Notes: generated from the sequence alone by a model not told the origin. A DNA stretch of 64,000 nucleotides from Catalinimonas niigatensis (GCF_030506285.1 NZ_CP119422.1:1178001-1242000); one strand, 5' to 3'; shown: positions 28,989 to 39,702, counted from the first letter of the stretch. Program-made: numbers and translations.

Positions 28989-29732
28989 CTATTCTTTATT
29001 TCTCACATAGATCAGTTTGAATTTCCCTTTTTGATTTTCCCTTTGCTCCACCTCAAATTTGTTGATTGATTTTATCAAAGGGGTTAATTTCTGAAATCCA
29101 TAATTCCGGGAATCAAAGTTAGGTTGTTTTTTTTGTAGTAAATTTCCTACATCTCCCAAGAAAGCCCACCCGTCATCATCAGCCAAATCCGAGATAGTGG
29201 CTGAAATTAAGCGGATTACTTTAGGTGTGATTTTATCTACATCACTTTTCTTGGAGGGTTTTTCTTTGTTCTGATCCGATTCTGTTTCTTTGGATTGATC
29301 TTGAAGGATTTCCAGATAAATAAATTTATCGCAGGCTACGATAAACGGATCGGGAGTTTTCTTTTCGCCTATGCCAAACACCCGCATGCCAGCTTCTCTC
29401 AGGCGTGTTGCCAGTCGGGTAAAGTCACTATCACTGGATACCAGACAAAAGCCATTCACTTTTTCAGAATACAGGATATCCATAGCATCAATAATCATGG
29501 CCGAATCAGTAGCATTTTTCCCTGAGGTATAGCCATATTGTTGTATAGGCGTGATGGCATTTTCCAGAAGTAAGTTTTTCCATTTGGAGAGATGAGGCTT
29601 GGTCCAGTCTCCGTAAATTCTTTTGATGGTAGGATTACCATACTTGGCGATTTCTTCCATCATTTCTTTGATATAAGCAGAGGGAATATTGTCTCCATCG
29701 ATCAATACCGCAAGCTTTAAATCTATTTCCAT
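28989..29732 (-). CDS. NYN domain protein with C-terminal OST-HTH/LOTUS-like domain
   Basis: The 247-residue protein starts with a NYN (PIN-like, LabA/MARF1-type) nuclease domain. The acidic residues expected of the metal site are all present: LIDGDNIPS (residues 10-18), KNATDSAMIIDAMDIL (about 72-87) and LVSSDSDFTRLATRL (about 97-111), followed by GIGEKKTPDPFIVACDKFIYL. After a charged linker (about 145-165) comes a winged-helix OST-HTH/LOTUS-like segment (WAFLGDVGNLLQKKQPNFDSRNYGFQKLTPLI). This pairing predicts RNA binding and possible cleavage. The cellular target is unknown. It is a single gene, 144 bp upstream of the FabH-like gene on the same strand. Confidence 0.88.
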   Translation of the reverse strand: MEIDLKLAVLIDGDNIPSAYIKEMMEEIAKYGNPTIKRIYGDWTKPHLSKWKNLLLENAITPIQQYGYTSGKNATDSAMIIDAMDILYSEKVNGFCLVSSDSDFTRLATRLREAGMRVFGIGEKKTPDPFIVACDKFIYLEILQDQSKETESDQNKEKPSKKSDVDKITPKVIRLISATISDLADDDGWAFLGDVGNLLQKKQPNFDSRNYGFQKLTPLIKSINKFEVEQRENQKGKFKLIYVRNKE

Positions 29733-29981
29733 AAGCGCAATTGAGTTGTCTTTGTCTATGAGTTTTTAAGGATAGGCTTCATTAACAGGTTCATCAAGGT
29801 AGATAGTAGTATTGGCTTCTCCTAATGTAATGTTCTGTTATATGACTGGATAATTCCTAAATGAATTCATTACTTGGTAACTGGAGTAGATATTTTTAAG
29901 ATTAAAAAATCAGGCAACCTTTTTCTTTTAAAAATAGGCTTATGCTAAGCTTAAGCAAAACTCGCTATCTATTATAAACAA

Positions 29982-30009
29982 AAAAACATGCCCATATGGG
30001 CATGTTTTT
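29982..30009 (-). terminator. Rho-independent terminator of the cold-shock gene
   Basis: A near-perfect palindrome, AAAAACATGCCC-ATAT-GGGCATGTTTTT, sits 30 bp after the cold-shock stop codon. On the minus strand the stem ends in a T-run. The flanking DNA to 29733 is otherwise empty, apart from the promoter region of the NYN gene. Confidence 0.8.
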
Positions 30010-30039
30010 CGCAAAAAAGTGAATAATATATTTATTATT

Positions 30040-30231
30040 TTAAATAACTTTCACATTGACTGCGTTCAGACCTTTTTTTCCTTGTTCTTCTTCATACTCC
30101 ACTTTGTCGTTCTCTTCTATCTCATCGATAAGTCCACTTGAATGAACAAAAATGTCTGCACCTGAATCAGATGGCTTAATAAACCCAAAGCCTTTTGAGT
30201 GATTAAAAAATTTTACTGTACCTTCTTTCAT
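30040..30231 (-). CDS. Cold-shock domain protein (CspA family)
   Basis: The 63-residue single-domain protein has both RNA-binding motifs of the cold-shock fold: RNP1-like KGFGFIKP (residues 13-20) and RNP2-like DIFVHSSGL (26-34), starting with the typical MKEGTVKFFN. It binds single-stranded RNA or DNA and melts RNA structure. The gene has a long AT-rich upstream region between it and groEL and its own strong terminator, so it is monocistronic. Cold inducibility is not proven by the sequence. Confidence 0.95.
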   Translation of the reverse strand: MKEGTVKFFNHSKGFGFIKPSDSGADIFVHSSGLIDEIEENDKVEYEEEQGKKGLNAVNVKVI

Positions 30232-30409
30232 TGAATAATAATTATAAGTGATAGGCTAAGATAACTTTTATTTATGAATAGAGGTTCATTATAACTGATT
30301 TTTTTTGATTTTATATAAAAAAAGCTCTCTATATGCTTAAATCAGGCTCAATTTGTAAATTCCTTATCAATTTTTTGTAGTTAAACATAATTTCTACCGT
30401 GAAATTATG

Positions 30410-30461
30410 GCATATCCGAAATTAGTCAACCATAGAGAGGTTGACTAATTGCTGGATATGC
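30410..30461. repeat. Nested 52-bp hairpin between groEL and the cold-shock gene
   Basis: GCATATCC (30410-30417) pairs with GGATATGC (30454-30461), and inside them ATTAGTCAACC (30421-30431) pairs with GGTTGACTAAT (30439-30449) around a 7-base loop. The total of 19 bp of pairing lies 60 bp past the groEL stop codon. No T-run follows on either strand, so it may be an RNA-stabilising 3' structure or a small repeat element. Confidence 0.6.
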
Positions 30462-30523
30462 TATTTTGAGAGAGTCACTCTCTACAAATGACCTCCTGAA
30501 TTAACTGCTCAAACTCGCTTTTA

Positions 30524-32161
<1,638 letters not shown>

Positions 32162-32355
32162 TTAGTAATGATGATAGTACAGAAGCCCTGTTTATTTACA
32201 ATACATGTAAACTTCTACACATTGATTAGACGTGCGGTATACATAAAGTCACCAGAGAGGAAAATCTATTTCATAGAAACAGTAGTAAGCTAGTCCGGGC
32301 AGGCTTTTGAGGTGTAATTAGAGAAATTGTAACAGTATAGATTAAAAAATTTATT

Positions 32356-33468
32356 TTACTTCTTAGGTAATTTGATATAAAATATTGTGCCTTTTTGCTC
32401 TTTGCTCTCAAACCATATTTTGCCTTTGTGCCACTCTACAATATTTTTGATAATAGACATCCCCAGCCCTGTGGAAGGCTCTCCTTTCAATCCTTCTCTT
32501 CGGGCTTTAGAAAATCTATCAAATAAACCTTCCTGCAAATGTTTGGGAATGCCAACACCGTCATCTTCTACGGTTATCAATACATGATCATCTTCTTCCA
32601 ATACACGCACTGTAATCACCCCACCCTCCTGGGTAAATTTGATAGCATTAGAAAGCAGATTATTGATTACCTGCATAAATTTAGCATCATCTATTCTCAT
32701 GCTGATGGCATCGCTGCTTGCTTCAAAATAGAAAGTTTTTCCTACCATTTGCTCTTCCTCCTGATACTGATCCATCACCATTTTACACTCATGCACAATA
32801 TTTACTCTTTTCTTTATCAACTTTGCCTGGGCTGATTCCAAAAACTCCTGTTGCACAAATGTCCGGATCAGATTGATGCCTCGTTTACTGGATTCGGCAA
32901 TCATGCCTATGATCTTGTCAATTTCTTTTTCATTATAAGGCTTCAACTCATCAGCAAGTATGCCAGATAAACTTTGTATATTAGTCAGGGGGCGAGACAA
33001 ATCATGGGAAAGAATTTCAAGGACCGCGTTTTTTTTAGCAGCAAACTTATTCAGCAGGTGCGTATGTTCTTTTAAATCTGTAATGTTTTCTATCATACCT
33101 GCTATGATTCGTTGGTCAGAATGCTCTTCATACATAAAGGAGTTGAAACGTAGCCAGCGAACACTATCATCAAGTGAGTAAATACGAAATTCTATATCTT
33201 TACCTCTCTTATTTTTGTTATTTATCTCACTCAACAGTTCCTGATAGGTACTCTCTACAAATTCCTTATCCTCAGCATGAATAGCGGATAAAAGGACAGC
33301 AGGATTACTCATTACCTCTTCTCTTTTTAACTGCCAGAGTTCCTCAAAATAAGGATTGAGATATAGAAACTGATTAGATTTTATATCAAAAGCGAAAATG
33401 ACATGTTTGGCTTGTTCTGCCAGTTTATGTAAAAAATTAAAATCTCCCGGCTTATTCTTTTTTTTCAT
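32356..33468 (-). CDS. PAS domain sensor histidine kinase, orphan
   Basis: The 370-residue soluble kinase has an N-terminal PAS domain (HVIFAFDIKSNQFLYLNPYFEELWQL, residues 22-130), a HisKA dimerisation helix with phospho-acceptor His in LEILSHDLSRPLTNIQSL (about 155), and an ATPase domain with N box (QVINNLLSNAIKF), G1 (VEDDGVGIPKH) and G2 (GLGMSIIKNIVEWH). No membrane segment is present, so it senses a cytoplasmic signal. No response regulator is encoded nearby; its partner is elsewhere or it feeds a phosphorelay. Its upstream gap contains an unusual GC-rich patch. Confidence 0.9.
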   Translation of the reverse strand: MKKKNKPGDFNFLHKLAEQAKHVIFAFDIKSNQFLYLNPYFEELWQLKREEVMSNPAVLLSAIHAEDKEFVESTYQELLSEINNKNKRGKDIEFRIYSLDDSVRWLRFNSFMYEEHSDQRIIAGMIENITDLKEHTHLLNKFAAKKNAVLEILSHDLSRPLTNIQSLSGILADELKPYNEKEIDKIIGMIAESSKRGINLIRTFVQQEFLESAQAKLIKKRVNIVHECKMVMDQYQEEEQMVGKTFYFEASSDAISMRIDDAKFMQVINNLLSNAIKFTQEGGVITVRVLEEDDHVLITVEDDGVGIPKHLQEGLFDRFSKARREGLKGEPSTGLGMSIIKNIVEWHKGKIWFESKEQKGTIFYIKLPKK

Positions 33469-33635
33469 AGAATAGGTATGATTAAAAAATGTATGGCAAC
33501 ATACTTTTAACTGAAAACATTAAAAAACTGTTAAGTAGCTAAAAGATTTATGAGAGTAAATGTTATATTTTAAGTAGTTGAGCATAAATTACAATGTGTT
33601 TATTTGCTATAAAAGCTTGTTAGTTAGCATTTTGG

Positions 33636-33712
33636 CCCCCTAGCAGGGTTTGTAGTAAAGAAGCACTCGGCGTGGCGACGCCCGGAACGGCGGTTCCCGG
33701 CGTGGACGCAGG
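33636..33712. repeat. GC-rich intergenic patch with internal repeats (REP-like candidate)
   Basis: Within an AT-rich 373-bp gap, 33661-33712 is markedly GC-rich. It holds CGGCGTGG twice (33668-33675 and 33698-33705) and a hairpin-forming core in which CCCGGAAC faces GTTCCCGG. The composition and internal symmetry resemble dispersed intergenic palindromic elements. The rest of the gap, 33469-33635, is the AT-rich upstream region of the PAS kinase. Confidence 0.5.
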
Positions 33713-33742
33713 TGTTTAAATACTATATACAGCATCATAAAC

Positions 33743-33795
33743 AAAAAAGTCAGGCTCTTTGGATCATCTTTAAAAATCCAAAAAACCTAACCTGA
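33743..33795 (-). terminator. Probable terminator of the second sigma gene
   Basis: Read on the minus strand, TCAGG...TTTGGAT pairs with ATCCAAA...CCTGA across a short loop, with an internal bulge, and the stem is followed by CTTTTTT. It starts about 45 bp after the sigma stop codon at 33842. Confidence 0.6.
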
Positions 33796-33841
33796 TATGA
33801 TTCACTCAATTTATTTCTGAGCCACGGGTATGATTTAGGAA

Positions 33842-34705
33842 TTAACCCAAATATGGCCTCAAAGAATTACTGCGCGATGTATGTCTGAGCCTACGGGTAG
33901 CTTTTTCTTTGATCTGGCGTACACGTTCTCTGGTAAGATTAAATTTTTCACCTATTTCTTCCAGTGTCATGGCCTGGCCACCATTTAGCCCAAAATAATA
34001 AATGAGTACATCTGATTCTCTTTGGGTAAGCGTAGAAAGCGCACGGGCCAATTCCCTTCGCAATGAATCATGCATTAGCTCGGAATCAGGTGTGGCTTCG
34101 CTGTCATTCTCAAGTACATCCAAAAGCCCATTCTCTTCTCCATTTACAAAAGGAGCATCCATAGAAAGATGACGACCCGACATTTTCATATTGGCCCTCA
34201 CCTCATCTGCTGTAACTTCCAGTACTTCTGCGATTTCCTCCGGACTTGGCTCTCGCTGATATTTTTGTTCAAGGGCAGAAAATGCCTGATGTATTTTATT
34301 CACTGAGCCTACACGATTTAAGGGCAGGCGTACAATCCGTGACTGCTCAGCCAGCGATTGCATAATGGACTGACGTATCCACCATACGGCATAAGAGATG
34401 AATTTAAAACCCCTAGTCTCATCAAAACGCTTTGCGGCTTTGATCAATCCTAAGTTTCCCTCATTGATCAAGTCACCCAATGTAAGCCCTTGATGCTGGT
34501 ACTGCTTGGCTACAGATACCACAAAGCGCAGATTGGCTTTGGTCAATTTCTCGAGGGCTACCTGATCTCCTTCTCTTATCCTTTTGGCAAGTTCTGCCTC
34601 CATATCTGCGGAGATCAGTTCTACCCTGCCTATTTCTTGTAAGTACTTATCCAGGGATTGGCTTTCCCGGTTAGTGATTTGTTTGCTTATCTTGAGTTGT
34701 CTCAT
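33842..34705 (-). CDS. rpoD: Primary-type sigma factor RpoD/SigA
   Basis: The 287-residue protein matches the standard Bacteroidota RpoD layout: [26 protein letters not shown] at the N-terminus, region 2 ([34 protein letters not shown]), the -10 recognition segment ([15 protein letters not shown]), region 3 ([32 protein letters not shown]) and region 4 HTH ([32 protein letters not shown]). Its region 3 is nearer to typical Bacteroidota RpoD than that of the paralogue at 26591-27454, so this copy is the better candidate for the housekeeping factor. Exact identity of long DNA tracts with the other copy suggests recent exchange between them. Confidence 0.9.
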   Translation of the reverse strand: MRQLKISKQITNRESQSLDKYLQEIGRVELISADMEAELAKRIREGDQVALEKLTKANLRFVVSVAKQYQHQGLTLGDLINEGNLGLIKAAKRFDETRGFKFISYAVWWIRQSIMQSLAEQSRIVRLPLNRVGSVNKIHQAFSALEQKYQREPSPEEIAEVLEVTADEVRANMKMSGRHLSMDAPFVNGEENGLLDVLENDSEATPDSELMHDSLRRELARALSTLTQRESDVLIYYFGLNGGQAMTLEEIGEKFNLTRERVRQIKEKATRRLRHTSRSNSLRPYLG

Positions 34706-35037
34706 GGAGTAATTAACCCATTTACTTATGGAATTAGTTCTATTAAGTATAGCAATATGTATTCCTTTAGTAAATGAAGTGTACTAAATTATGCATTTCA
34801 TTCATTTTAATTCCTACTATTGGCTAAAAAGTAGGAATAAAGGGATTATTATACAAAATAAGATCTAATAATTTTTTTCTTAGAAATATAATATGAAAAA
34901 AAGAAAGCCACTCCTTATTTAGACATCAGGAACACCTTACTATTCTTTTAAGTTTCGTAGTGGCAAAAGTATATTAGCTGTTTTAAGCTGCTCACTATCC
35001 TTTTCAAATATCAGTGAATGATGTTACCAAAAAATTA
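34706..35037. other. Divergent intergenic region between rpoD and the broken sulfatase
   Basis: This AT-rich gap must carry the promoter of the sigma gene on the minus strand and of the sulfatase on the plus strand. I found no consensus TTTG/TAnnTTTG pair, palindrome or small gene in it. Confidence 0.4.
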
Positions 35038-36611
35038 ATGTCTCTTTTCATGCAAACAAACTTAAAACTTCATCATCGTTATTGCCTTTTTATTTGTGCT
35101 CTCATATTGGTTATGATGCCGGCTTGCCAGACTCAGCCCCAGGAAAATCAGCCAGAGGAGACTGAGATTAAATATCAGAATATCGTACTCATCATTGGAG
35201 ATGATCATTCAGCCAATGTGCTGGGTACGTATGGCAATGACATCATTAAAACACCAAACCTAGACAGGATGGCCAGTCGGGGCGTACAGTTCAACCGCGC
35301 CTATGCCAACGCCCCCTTGTGCAGTGCTTCACGCCAGTCTTTTCTTACCGGTCTTTATCCACATGCCGCAGGCGTCACTTTGCTTACTACTCCCTTTCCG
35401 GAAGAAAAAATCACGCTGGCTGACCATCTGGAAAACTACGGCTATACTTCAGCCATCATCGGTAAAAATCATTTTAACAATCAACTCAATCATGGCTTTG
35501 ACAGCAAAATTGAACGTAGTGATTACAACGAACAGCTAGCCTCTACGGATGTAGCCCAGGTGCCCGATACCATAGCTACCCGCCCACCCTGGAAACCTTT
35601 TCGTGATCCGGCACGTGTCTGGCTCAACGCAGACATGCTGCCCGGCGATCAGTACGACGAGTACGACATAGGTACCTGGTACGCGAAGCAGGCCAATGCG
35701 TTTTTGGAAGAGCATCGGGATGATCCTTTTTTGCTCTGGGTAGGTTTTCATGAACCCCACTCCCCTTTCAACTTTCCGGTAGAATACAGAAACAGATACC
35801 AACCCGATGAATTACCTTATCCTGAGGGCAGCGCAGAAGATGACCGCTGGATACCCGAGGTTTTCAGTAACCTGACAGAAGAAGAACGCAAGGGCATCAT
35901 TGCTTCTTACTATACTTCGGTAGAGTATCTGGATAAAAACGTAGGTTTAATTCTGGATAAACTTGAAGCATTGGGACTTGAGGAAAACACATTGGTCATT
36001 TACATCGGAGATCATGGATATCTGCTCAATAACCACAAACGCTTTGAAAAACATATGATGTGGGAACCCGCTGTCAGGGCACCTCTCATTGTACAGGGTG
36101 GGGATCAACTGGAAGCAGGAAAAAAAATAGATGCTCTGGTAGAATATGTAGACCTTGTGCCCACGATGCTGGAAGCTACCCACCTTCCTCCAATAGAAGG
36201 CTTACAGGGAAAATCGCTCATGCCTATCATTCAGGAGACATAAACCAGCATAAAGAATATGTTTTTTCTGAATTTCTGGCAGACAACAAAGCCATGGTAA
36301 GGGGAGAACGCTTCAAATATATTTTCAGCAGCGGTAAAAGAGATTTGGCCCAGGGATACGAAACCGGCTATCCGGCACCGGGCATCACCCATCGGCTGTA
36401 TGATGTGGTCAATGATCCGGATGAAACTACTAATTTGTATACTAATCCCGAACATACGGAGGAGTTAAGAAAAATGCAGGAAGTCATGTTGCAGTGGTTT
36501 GAAAACACCCATCCCAAGGCGGACAGTATACAGAATGACTGGGAAGTAGAAAGACGGTTGATCGATTTTTGCGAACCTCCGGACAAGCAGGTAAATCTTA
36601 GTGCGAGGTAA
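35038..36611 (+). pseudogene. Sulfatase (S1-type arylsulfatase family), frameshifted
   Basis: The first frame (ATG 35038; a GTG at 35014 is also in frame) encodes a lipoprotein signal (LILVMMPACQ), then the sulfatase core: IVLIIGDDHSANVLGTYGN with the metal Asp pair, the formylglycine site LCSASRQSFLTG (Cys type, CSASR in place of CSPSR), GFHEPHSPF and YIGDHGYLLNNH. It stops at 36243 after KSLMPIIQET. Sequence continuing the family pattern (GDINQHKEYVFSEFLADN, HRLYDVVNDPDETTNL) resumes in the -1 frame from about 36234 and ends at 36611. Restoring one G in CAGGAGAC gives a continuous protein of about 525 residues. A true mutation is likely, but an assembly error is possible. No slippery heptamer is seen at the junction. 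Confidence 0.85.
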
Positions 36612-36617
36612 GAGCAT

Positions 36618-36680
36618 GAAGTCAGAAGACCGAAGCTGGAAGTTAAAATTTTCTACGGTCTTCTGTCTCCTGTCTTCCGA
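36618..36680. repeat. GAAG-rich inverted repeat between convergent genes
   Basis: CAGAAGACCG (36623-36632) pairs perfectly with CGGTCTTCTG (36656-36665), extended by imperfect GAAGTC/GTCTTCC flanks. It fills the 70-bp gap between the sulfatase remnant and ackA, which converge here, so a bidirectional terminator role is plausible. A longer element of the same GGAAG style lies at 39588-39702. Confidence 0.55.
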
Positions 36681-37889
36681 CTATTCCCTTACCAATTCAT
36701 AAGTCTGTTCTGCTATAGAGAGTTCTTCATCAGTAGGTACTACCAGTATTTTGACTGCGCTTTCTTCGTCTTGTATTTCCTGTATGCCCTTTTGCTTTTG
36801 CAGATTCTTAGCAGGGTTGAGACGAATACCCAGATGCTCTAAACCTGCACAGGATTTTTCCCTAATCATCGTACTGTTTTCTCCTACTCCCGCAGTAAAG
36901 ATGATCGCATCCAAAGGTCCGATCACTGCCAGATACGCTCCTAGGTATTTTTTGATACGATAGGTATACATTTCAAGTGCAAGTGTGGCCGCCTGATCTC
37001 CCTGCTCCACCCGGGCAATGATAGCCCTCATGTCATTTTCACCGGCAATACCTTTAAGTCCGCTTTGCTTGTTGAGTTCCTGGTCTATTTCTTCAATAGA
37101 CATATTAAGCTTGGTGCCCATGTAGAAGATGATGGCCGGATCAATATCACCGGAACGGGTTCCCATCATCAGTCCGGGCAAAGGACTCAAACCCATAGAG
37201 GTATCTATGCTTTTACCCTCTTTGATCGCTGTCATACTACAGCCATTGCCCAGGTGTATCGTGATTGCACTAAGCTTATGCATAGGGATTCCCAAATGGC
37301 TGGCCGCCTGATGTGCTACAAATTGATGTGAGGTGCCGTGCATACCGTACACTCTGATCCGGTGCTCCTCATAATATTTCTGAGGGATCGCATAGCGGTA
37401 AGCATAATCCGGCATGCTCTGATGAAAAGCCGTATCAAATATAGCTACCTGCTCTGCCTGGGGAAATACCTCTTCGGCTACGGCTATGCCTTCCAGGTTT
37501 GGCGGATTATGCAATGGCGCCAATGGAATAAGTCTTTGGATCGCTTCTTTGACTTCGGCATTGATGACTACGGCCTCACTAAACCTACTTCCCCCATGCA
37601 CCACTCTGTGCCCTACCGCCTGGATCTCATCGGGATTGTGGATTACTCCCACCTGCTCATCCTGCAAAAGCGCACTCACTCTTTTCAGGCCGGTCCTATG
37701 ATCTTTGATGGCTAACGTTTCCGTTTTCTCTTCCGCTTTGCCTTCAGTTGAAAAGCGTTCATGTTTGATGTGCCCCTGCTCTTCCCCTATCCTTTCTACC
37801 AATCCGGCGCTTAGCACTTTTTTTCCTTCCATATCAAAAAGTTTATATTTGATGGATGAGCTTCCGGTATTGATCACAAGTAATTTCAT
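36681..37889 (-). CDS. ackA: Acetate kinase
   Basis: ATG at 37889 is chosen because MKLLVINTGSSSIKYKLFD is the usual acetate kinase N-terminus; an in-frame ATG 29 codons upstream would add a non-homologous tail. The 402-residue product has the ASKHA-fold signatures HRVVHGGSRFSEAVVI (about residue 85), AIFDTAFHQSMPDYAYRYAIP, GMHGTSHQFVAHQAA and the phosphate loop ITIHLGNGCSM, plus GLSPLPGLMMGTRSGDIDP. It interconverts acetyl phosphate plus ADP and acetate plus ATP. Its partner phosphotransacetylase is at 45412-47538 on the same strand but not in the same operon. Confidence 0.97.
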   Translation of the reverse strand: MKLLVINTGSSSIKYKLFDMEGKKVLSAGLVERIGEEQGHIKHERFSTEGKAEEKTETLAIKDHRTGLKRVSALLQDEQVGVIHNPDEIQAVGHRVVHGGSRFSEAVVINAEVKEAIQRLIPLAPLHNPPNLEGIAVAEEVFPQAEQVAIFDTAFHQSMPDYAYRYAIPQKYYEEHRIRVYGMHGTSHQFVAHQAASHLGIPMHKLSAITIHLGNGCSMTAIKEGKSIDTSMGLSPLPGLMMGTRSGDIDPAIIFYMGTKLNMSIEEIDQELNKQSGLKGIAGENDMRAIIARVEQGDQAATLALEMYTYRIKKYLGAYLAVIGPLDAIIFTAGVGENSTMIREKSCAGLEHLGIRLNPAKNLQKQKGIQEIQDEESAVKILVVPTDEELSIAEQTYELVRE

Positions 37890-38014
37890 ATTGTATTTTT
37901 TAAGATGAACAGGTTGATATATGAATATCTGAGTAGCGGGTAAAATGTTAAGCGGTAATTTGCCTGAAAAAAGCATAATTTAGGAAGTATCAAAAGACAA
38001 ACATTCAAATAAAT

Positions 38015-38947
38015 ATGCAGGAACATTTTTTGAGCTGTGATTGGGGCACTTCCTCTTTCAGAATCAGACTGATCCGTACCTCTACTTTAGAGATAATCCA
38101 ATTCGAAGAGGATGCACAACTGGGCTTTGGACAACAATCTTTGACTCCAGCCGATTACCTTCAGCAGTTTGAGCAAAAAACAAAAGCACTGTGTGCAAAA
38201 GCCAGGCTTGAAAAGCTACCATGTGCCATTCTATCGGGTATGGCTTCTTCTTCTATTGGCATCAAGAATCTTCCTTACGGAAAACTGCCTTTGCCCTTGA
38301 ATGACTTTCATCTTCCTTATGAACGTCTGGCCGGGCTTTCTACTGAAGCCTATTTGATTTCAGGATTGTCTACCGGGGAAGATATCATGCGGGGCGAAGA
38401 AGTGCAGGTGCTGGGCGCAGTGCAAAAATTAGTGGAGCCGGATCAGAATTACCTTATCATTTTACCTGGTACTCATTCCAAACATGTCATCATTGAGCAG
38501 AATCAACTGCTTTCTTTCAAAACCTATATGACCGGTGAGCTTTTTTCACTGCTACAAACCCACAGCATCCTTAAGCATTCGGTACATAAAGAAAAGATAG
38601 ACCTACAAAACCCTAAGGTATATGAGGCATTTATGCATGGTATACAAAAATCTTCTGTCTCACTGCTTCATGAGCTGTTTACCATCAGGGCCCGGCAAAT
38701 TCTTCAACATACTGATCCGCTGGCAAATTATGCTTTTTTGAGTGGGTTGCTTATTGGAAGCGAACTAAGGTCCATAGATATTGCTGGTGCAGGAAGCTTC
38801 ATTGTGTGTGCCGATATGCCCATGCTGGATTTGTACAGATTTGCTATCCTTAAACTTTTTCCTGAGATAAGCTTACGCTTGGTAGGCACGAGAGAAGCTA
38901 CGATATTAGGGCATCACAAACTTTTGCAACAAATACAAACCATATGA
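38015..38947 (+). CDS. dgoK: 2-dehydro-3-deoxygalactonokinase
   Basis: The 310-residue protein has the DgoK pattern: CDWGTSSFRIRLI with the ASKHA phosphate-1 motif (residues 8-20), LSGMASSSIGIKNLPYGKLPLP (about 70-90), IILPGTHSKHVIIEQNQL (about 148-165) and the TGELFSLLQTHSIL segment. It phosphorylates 2-dehydro-3-deoxy-D-galactonate (KDGal) at C6. The aldolase gene overlaps its stop by four bases (ATGA), so the pair is translationally coupled and performs the last two steps of the De Ley-Doudoroff route. The dehydratase and dehydrogenase for galactonate are not adjacent. Confidence 0.92.
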   Translation: MQEHFLSCDWGTSSFRIRLIRTSTLEIIQFEEDAQLGFGQQSLTPADYLQQFEQKTKALCAKARLEKLPCAILSGMASSSIGIKNLPYGKLPLPLNDFHLPYERLAGLSTEAYLISGLSTGEDIMRGEEVQVLGAVQKLVEPDQNYLIILPGTHSKHVIIEQNQLLSFKTYMTGELFSLLQTHSILKHSVHKEKIDLQNPKVYEAFMHGIQKSSVSLLHELFTIRARQILQHTDPLANYAFLSGLLIGSELRSIDIAGAGSFIVCADMPMLDLYRFAILKLFPEISLRLVGTREATILGHHKLLQQIQTI

Positions 38948-39588
38948 GTAAGCCTTTCTCCTGGGAACAATTTAATGATATGCCTATCGTAGGCATATTG
39001 CGTAAGTTACCCGCCCACAAACTGGAAAAGATCGTCAGTCTTTACCAGCAATGCGGACTGACCACCCTGGAAATCACCATGAATACCGAGGGCGCAGCTG
39101 AGATGATACAGCAATTGAACGATGCTTATCCCAATTTGAATGTAGGTGCGGGCACAGTTTGTAATCAAAAGGATCTGGATGTGGCGCTCAGGGCCGGCGC
39201 TTCATTTATCGTCACCCCCATTACCGACGAAAAGCTTATTGCCCGATGCAAAGAGTCAAATGTGCCTGTCTTTCCCGGAGCCTTTACCCCTTCTGAAATT
39301 TATAAGGCATGGAGTGCCGGTGCCGAAGTAGTTAAGCTCTTCCCTGCCGGGCTTCTGGGGCCCAAATACATTAAAGATGTGCTGGCACCTCTGGACCAGA
39401 TCAAACTGATGCCGGTGGGAGGTGTAGACTTGCAAAACTTTACGGAATTTCTACAGGCAGGCGCCGTCGGGCTGGGACTGGGAAGCCAGTTATTCCTCAA
39501 AGAGGCTATTGAAAATGAAGCGTGGGAGCAGTTAGAAAGTCACTTCAAAGCATTTGTAGATAAGTATCGCGCTTACCGGGGAAGTTAG
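38944..39588 (+). CDS. KDPG/KDPGal-type aldolase (2-dehydro-3-deoxy-6-phospho-sugar acid aldolase)
   Basis: The 214-residue class I aldolase has the KDPG/KHG aldolase signatures: Glu in LTTLEITMNTEGA (about residue 43), GAGTVCNQKDLDVALRAGASFIVTP, FPGAFTPSEIYKAWSAGAEVVKLFPA with the Schiff-base Lys, and LMPVGGVDLQNF for phosphate binding. Paired with DgoK it should cleave 2-dehydro-3-deoxy-6-phosphogalactonate to pyruvate and glyceraldehyde 3-phosphate; activity on the gluconate epimer is also possible, so I leave the symbol open. Confidence 0.92.
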   Translation: MSKPFSWEQFNDMPIVGILRKLPAHKLEKIVSLYQQCGLTTLEITMNTEGAAEMIQQLNDAYPNLNVGAGTVCNQKDLDVALRAGASFIVTPITDEKLIARCKESNVPVFPGAFTPSEIYKAWSAGAEVVKLFPAGLLGPKYIKDVLAPLDQIKLMPVGGVDLQNFTEFLQAGAVGLGLGSQLFLKEAIENEAWEQLESHFKAFVDKYRAYRGS

Positions 39589-39702
39589 AAGATGGAAGCG
39601 GGAAGTGGGAATTATCTGGCGCGCGTTTTCAACGCGTGCTCAATTATAGGAGTCCGAAATCTGTTTTTAACCTCCCACTTCCATCTTCCCACTCCCCGCT
39701 TC
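39588..39702. repeat. Complex GGAAG-rich nested inverted repeat between convergent genes
   Basis: The left arm (39588-39611, GAAGATGGAAGCGGGAAGTGGGA) is mirrored with small changes by the right arm (39672-39702, complement reads GAAGCGGGGAGTGGGAAG then ATGGAAGTGGGAGG). Between them is a separate tight hairpin, GCGCGCGTT-TTC-AACGCGTGC (39619-39639, one mismatch). It separates two convergent genes, as does the related element at 36618-36680. Confidence 0.6.

Noticed and set aside
36225-36250. Programmed -1 frameshift in the sulfatase
   Set aside because: No X-XXY-YYZ slippery heptamer or downstream pseudoknot-like structure was seen; a simple base loss explains it.
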